A stretch of 64,000 bases of DNA from Rhynchopus sp. YZ270_cl-10 (Eukaryota > Euglenozoa > Diplonemea > Diplonemida > Diplonemidae): assembly GCA_964035575.1 (NCBI GenBank), contig OZ037833.1, forward strand, positions 2,852,001 to 2,916,000, written 5' to 3'. The number at the start of each line of letters is the position of its first letter. Positions within the stretch are counted from its first letter, which is position 1. The position numbers and the translations under genes were made by a program. The notes under the pieces were generated by a model. That model was not told the DNA's origin. It saw only the letters and a list, made by a program, of their open reading frames with translations, and did no database searches. Of the stretch, positions 62,301-64,000 are shown in pieces.

Positions 62301-64000
62301 CCGCTGCCGACACCAATCCCCAGCACCACTGCACCAGCGACACGTGCGCCTGCAACACAGCCGCCCGCAACTGAGGCACCGCGCACAGCTGTGCCGTCGA
62401 CGGGTGCGCCTGTTGTTGCGACAAGTGTGCCGGCCACGGAAACACCACCAACAACACCTCCCACACCACCAACAAGAAGCCCACCACGCGTCTTCCTGAT
62501 GGCAGGCCAGTCGAACATGGTTGGCCACGGGAAGACGGCGGACCTGAAGAACTACCTGTCCCTGCGCACGGAGCTGCTTGAGACACGCAGCGACGTGTTT
62601 GCAAAGTCGATCATTGAGCGCTCACGCGGGACAGGCGGGCTTGGGCCCTTCTATGGTGCGTCGTTCGGACCGGAGCTGGGCTTCGGGCACCTGCTGGGGG
62701 ACGCACTGACGGAGGACGTGTACCTGTTCAAGGCGTCGAAGGGGGGCACGCAGATTGCACGGACAGACCACTGGTCGCCGACAGGGGACGCAGACAACCT
62801 GTACGCGCAGATGGTGGCCGGGTTTGCGGCGTTCCGTGCGACGCTGCCTGCGGACCACGTTGTGTCTGGGTTTGTGTGGTCGCAGGGCTACAACGACGCC
62901 TTCTCGGACGAAGACGCGAACGGCTACAAGGCTGCACTCACAAGGCTGATTGCTGCTGTGCGGGAGGAGGTGGGTGTGCCGGCCCTCCCTGTGGTGGTGG
63001 TGCAGGGGAACGACAACCAGGGGGTGCGTGGGGGCGTGATCCGCCGTGCGCAGGCGGCAGTGGCGACGGCGGACGCACACGCGGACTGGGTTCCCTCGGA
63101 CGACCTGTACCACTACTACCACTACGACGGGGGGTCGATGGTCGCGATCGGGGAGCGTGCGGGGCGTGCGATGCTGCCCCTCCTGGGTGTGTCTGCGGCG
63201 GGGGCGTTCCCAGACGTGTATGTGGCTGTGTCGGGTGCGGTGCTGCAGGTGGGCGCTGCGGAGGGTGTGCTTGCAAACGACCGTGGCGTGGCGGCACAGG
63301 GCGCACAGGCTGTTGTGACTTCCACCCCGGCACACGGGACACTGCGCCTTGGCGCCAGCGGGGGCTTTGTGTACACACCGGCGCCTGCGTTTGTTGGGCG
63401 CGACACGTTCTCGTACACGGTGGTGCAGAACGGCGTGGCCGGGGGCGCTGCGGAGGTGGAGGTGTGGGTCGAGACACAGGACGCGGCTGCAGAGCACCTC
63501 ATCCTGCACTACGCGTTTGAGTCTGCAGGTGTGCCTGTGTCGGCGTCGGCGTCAGCGTCAGCACCGTCGGTTGTGCATGACACCACGAAGCACGTGCAGG
63601 CGTACGTGGACCCCACAGGCGTGTCTGTGGGTGTGCCCGGCGGTGTGTCTGGGAACTGTGCAGAGCTGTCGGGCACGAAGGGTGCGTGGAACAACGGCCA
63701 CATGAAGGTGCAGATGTCTCCGATGCCGGCCTTCCTGCTGCTGCGCGAGGACGACGTCACCGTGAGCACGTGGGTCAAGATCGCTGCAGGAGGGGACGTA
63801 GGCGACATGCCCATTTTCTCCAACGCAGGGCGCCCGACCTCGCCTGGGCTCACGCTCCTGACGGCAGGGACTGGGAAGTCGTTCAAGACTGTTGTGTACG
63901 CACGCGACGGGAAGAAAGTGACGGTTGCGGGTAACGCTGCACACCCAATCGACGACGGCGAGTGGCACCACGTGGCTGCTGTGGTGTCGCGTGCGACGGA
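59388..64000 (+). CDS. Giant secreted multidomain protein: LamG, HExxH peptidase-like, sialate O-acetylesterase-like, VCBS-like (3' end outside window)
   Basis: Open from ATG 59388 to the window edge, 1,537 codons, no stop or intron seen. Residues 1-20 (MRQSMALLALCVGLVQGSIY) are a signal peptide. LamG/ConA-like domains sit at ~45-225, ~408-545 and from ~1455 (DDVTVSTWVKIA, GEWHHVAAVV). A Thr/Ala/Pro linker fills ~233-305 and a Cys-rich unit ~311-355. Residues ~565-950 hold HENFHAYQ (H652, E653, H656) with E671 in FLAESTASW, a zincin-type site resembling DUF6055 peptidase-like proteins. A second Pro/Thr linker precedes VFLMAGQSNMVG (Ser1042), the GQSNM block of SGNH/CE6 sialate O-acetylesterases; His1242 or His1245 may complete the triad. 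GVLANDRG and FVGRDTFSYTVV (~1290-1347) are VCBS/cadherin-like. Inference: secreted enzyme for acetylated glycans or glycoproteins; domain kinds are mainly bacterial. Confidence 0.85.
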   Translation, partial: MRQSMALLALCVGLVQGSIYSQYTLDGPEVTDTFGRTSTTKKLALGSGSNAVCGKSYHMRSGDFVSLKEGNGAPTGNVDFSIAGYVKPVTMTRRGRTLFTLGGTDRAQDGTRGNWGAWVMVDRYRRLSVRTPLFGKRASAKLAVGVWHQVVLTYTAAETMLRLWVDGELVLSKRATMDLQQSSRYGGMAIGEFHLGGTRRSRDGEFFVDHVSFADHVMTPQEARAPCLGETETGAPATNVPRTSAPATAAPRTSAPQTQAPRTSAPETQAPATSAPATPAPRTQAPHTSAPRTSTPATRTPSPSAPSSSAAVCAQRGAVCGVVRAQDGTTVQCGSCAAGMVCSFNRCEARCALADIGQGPFDASLFAYVPLEFSYEDLSAHAHAVSAELFPTDRREQEFPYESVTDMTSRTVRVDFGALSAGPGGVTLSLKVQPHTAGQTGVLLQSEAVTVAEDAGRVSVAVRAAGGAVVHTTALSHRHCNHVAVVVAADGAVAVYVNGVAAAGAPVSVSGTMQLGGVLSVPQHPGKVWDVRVYSRALGAAEVEALGNRCGAVGTSSLVVPDATMPNFLCGVYQCIYWPEGVTDTTQDSFEYQLSGHDMTWEHNVMETGMYVHGALCAEYAKPRQVLLTDGYRRSWVSKFNFGKAWNQYVLHENFHAYQKRAQGSTKFLAESTASWGAFSQKPTAYDTILGMYTLQPQLALWTTQSSTFADGIVDIGKGGHQYGAAIWEWFVTHHVLGDDFWVGKVYNRARLGLAPLSGAPAEGMYNALAEAGYDMREVFSDFAARVTTWDVDYEETFRASEEGSFRRLNGNNKKNTEDPVADEEVDNKVAVFYGAGGTDGAWVSVPGRYMIGDWAFNAYEVSGVATETQYTVGVVPSAANPAYSEFRAQAVVYNTATGERRYVRLPAAVAGTGGKAVTATVRVGAGETLYLVVANTPATQFTDFLAYSYDYLIQAGGAPPVPVPVTAAPTPLPTPIPSTTAPATRAPATQPPATEAPRTAVPSTGAPVVATSVPATETPPTTPPTPPTRSPPRVFLMAGQSNMVGHGKTADLKNYLSLRTELLETRSDVFAKSIIERSRGTGGLGPFYGASFGPELGFGHLLGDALTEDVYLFKASKGGTQIARTDHWSPTGDADNLYAQMVAGFAAFRATLPADHVVSGFVWSQGYNDAFSDEDANGYKAALTRLIAAVREEVGVPALPVVVVQGNDNQGVRGGVIRRAQAAVATADAHADWVPSDDLYHYYHYDGGSMVAIGERAGRAMLPLLGVSAAGAFPDVYVAVSGAVLQVGAAEGVLANDRGVAAQGAQAVVTSTPAHGTLRLGASGGFVYTPAPAFVGRDTFSYTVVQNGVAGGAAEVEVWVETQDAAAEHLILHYAFESAGVPVSASASASAPSVVHDTTKHVQAYVDPTGVSVGVPGGVSGNCAELSGTKGAWNNGHMKVQMSPMPAFLLLREDDVTVSTWVKIAAGGDVGDMPIFSNAGRPTSPGLTLLTAGTGKSFKTVVYARDGKKVTVAGNAAHPIDDGEWHHVAAVVSRAT

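Noticed and set aside
1-64000. tRNA, rRNA or spliced-leader RNA genes
   Set aside because: I looked for paired A/B-box-like words and cloverleaf stems and found none I could support; absence is not proven without a covariance-model scan.

Overview
The window is nuclear DNA of a unicellular eukaryote. Genes are interrupted by short GT-AG introns (47 to about 1000 nt), nearly all with a GTATGN or GTATAC donor, and encode eukaryotic families: a four-domain voltage-gated cation channel, CAP-Gly, PB1/UBA, RING and a mitochondrial LYR-like protein. GC-rich coding islands sit in AT-rich, homopolymer-rich spacers full of repeats. Fifteen of the sixteen intact-looking genes lie on the + strand, and many starts are preceded within about 100 nt by a pyrimidine tract and AG. 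Same-strand gene arrays with such acceptors, plus conventional introns and a large secreted glycan-active protein, would fit a euglenozoan such as a diplonemid. That placement is inference: no rRNA, tRNA or spliced-leader gene was seen.

Layout. 1-711: end of a dispersed terminal-inverted-repeat (TIR) element. 712-3085: a RING ligase / isoaspartyl methyltransferase / Yippee-CULT fusion. 3086-13916: a gene-poor repeat zone with an AT-block tandem repeat, a palindromic mini-element, an element built of CTAATTAGAG-type words, and a TIR element carrying CTGTA and TGTATACTG arrays. 13917-15806: Schlafen-like plus CCCH zinc finger protein. 16018-21791: three tandem VWA proteins ending in CaaX boxes. 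23213-25307: membrane-anchored GMC oxidoreductase-like protein. 26730-29024: ankyrin protein with a possible dynein AAA6-like head and F-box-like tail. 29302-32957: coiled-coil and S/P/Q/H-repeat protein with a tandemly duplicated exon. 33780-35672: basic LYR-motif protein. 35813-40883: alanine-rich protein, unknown protein, CAP-Gly protein. 41099-48049: voltage-gated channel of six exons.

48366-64000 is more fluid. It holds a truncated copy of a PB1 gene, a P-loop ATPase with a mitochondrial-type presequence and look-alike introns, a small secreted Cys-rich protein on the minus strand, the 3' end of a LINE, the full PB1-(Cys/His)n-UBA gene, a foldback element with perfect 26-bp TIRs, and the first 1,537 codons of a secreted protein joining LamG-like, HExxH peptidase-like, sialate-O-acetylesterase-like and VCBS-like domains.

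Functional threads: three proteins look tied to ubiquitin or protein quality control (712, 26730, 56100). The VWA cluster and the channel point to plasma-membrane signalling. The terminal gene suggests extracellular breakdown of acetylated glycans or glycoproteins. The strongest candidates for new biology are the RING-PCMT-Yippee/CULT fusion, the Ras-like lipidated VWA family, the PB1-UBA receptor-like protein and the giant secreted fusion. All family calls were made by eye from motifs; no search was run.
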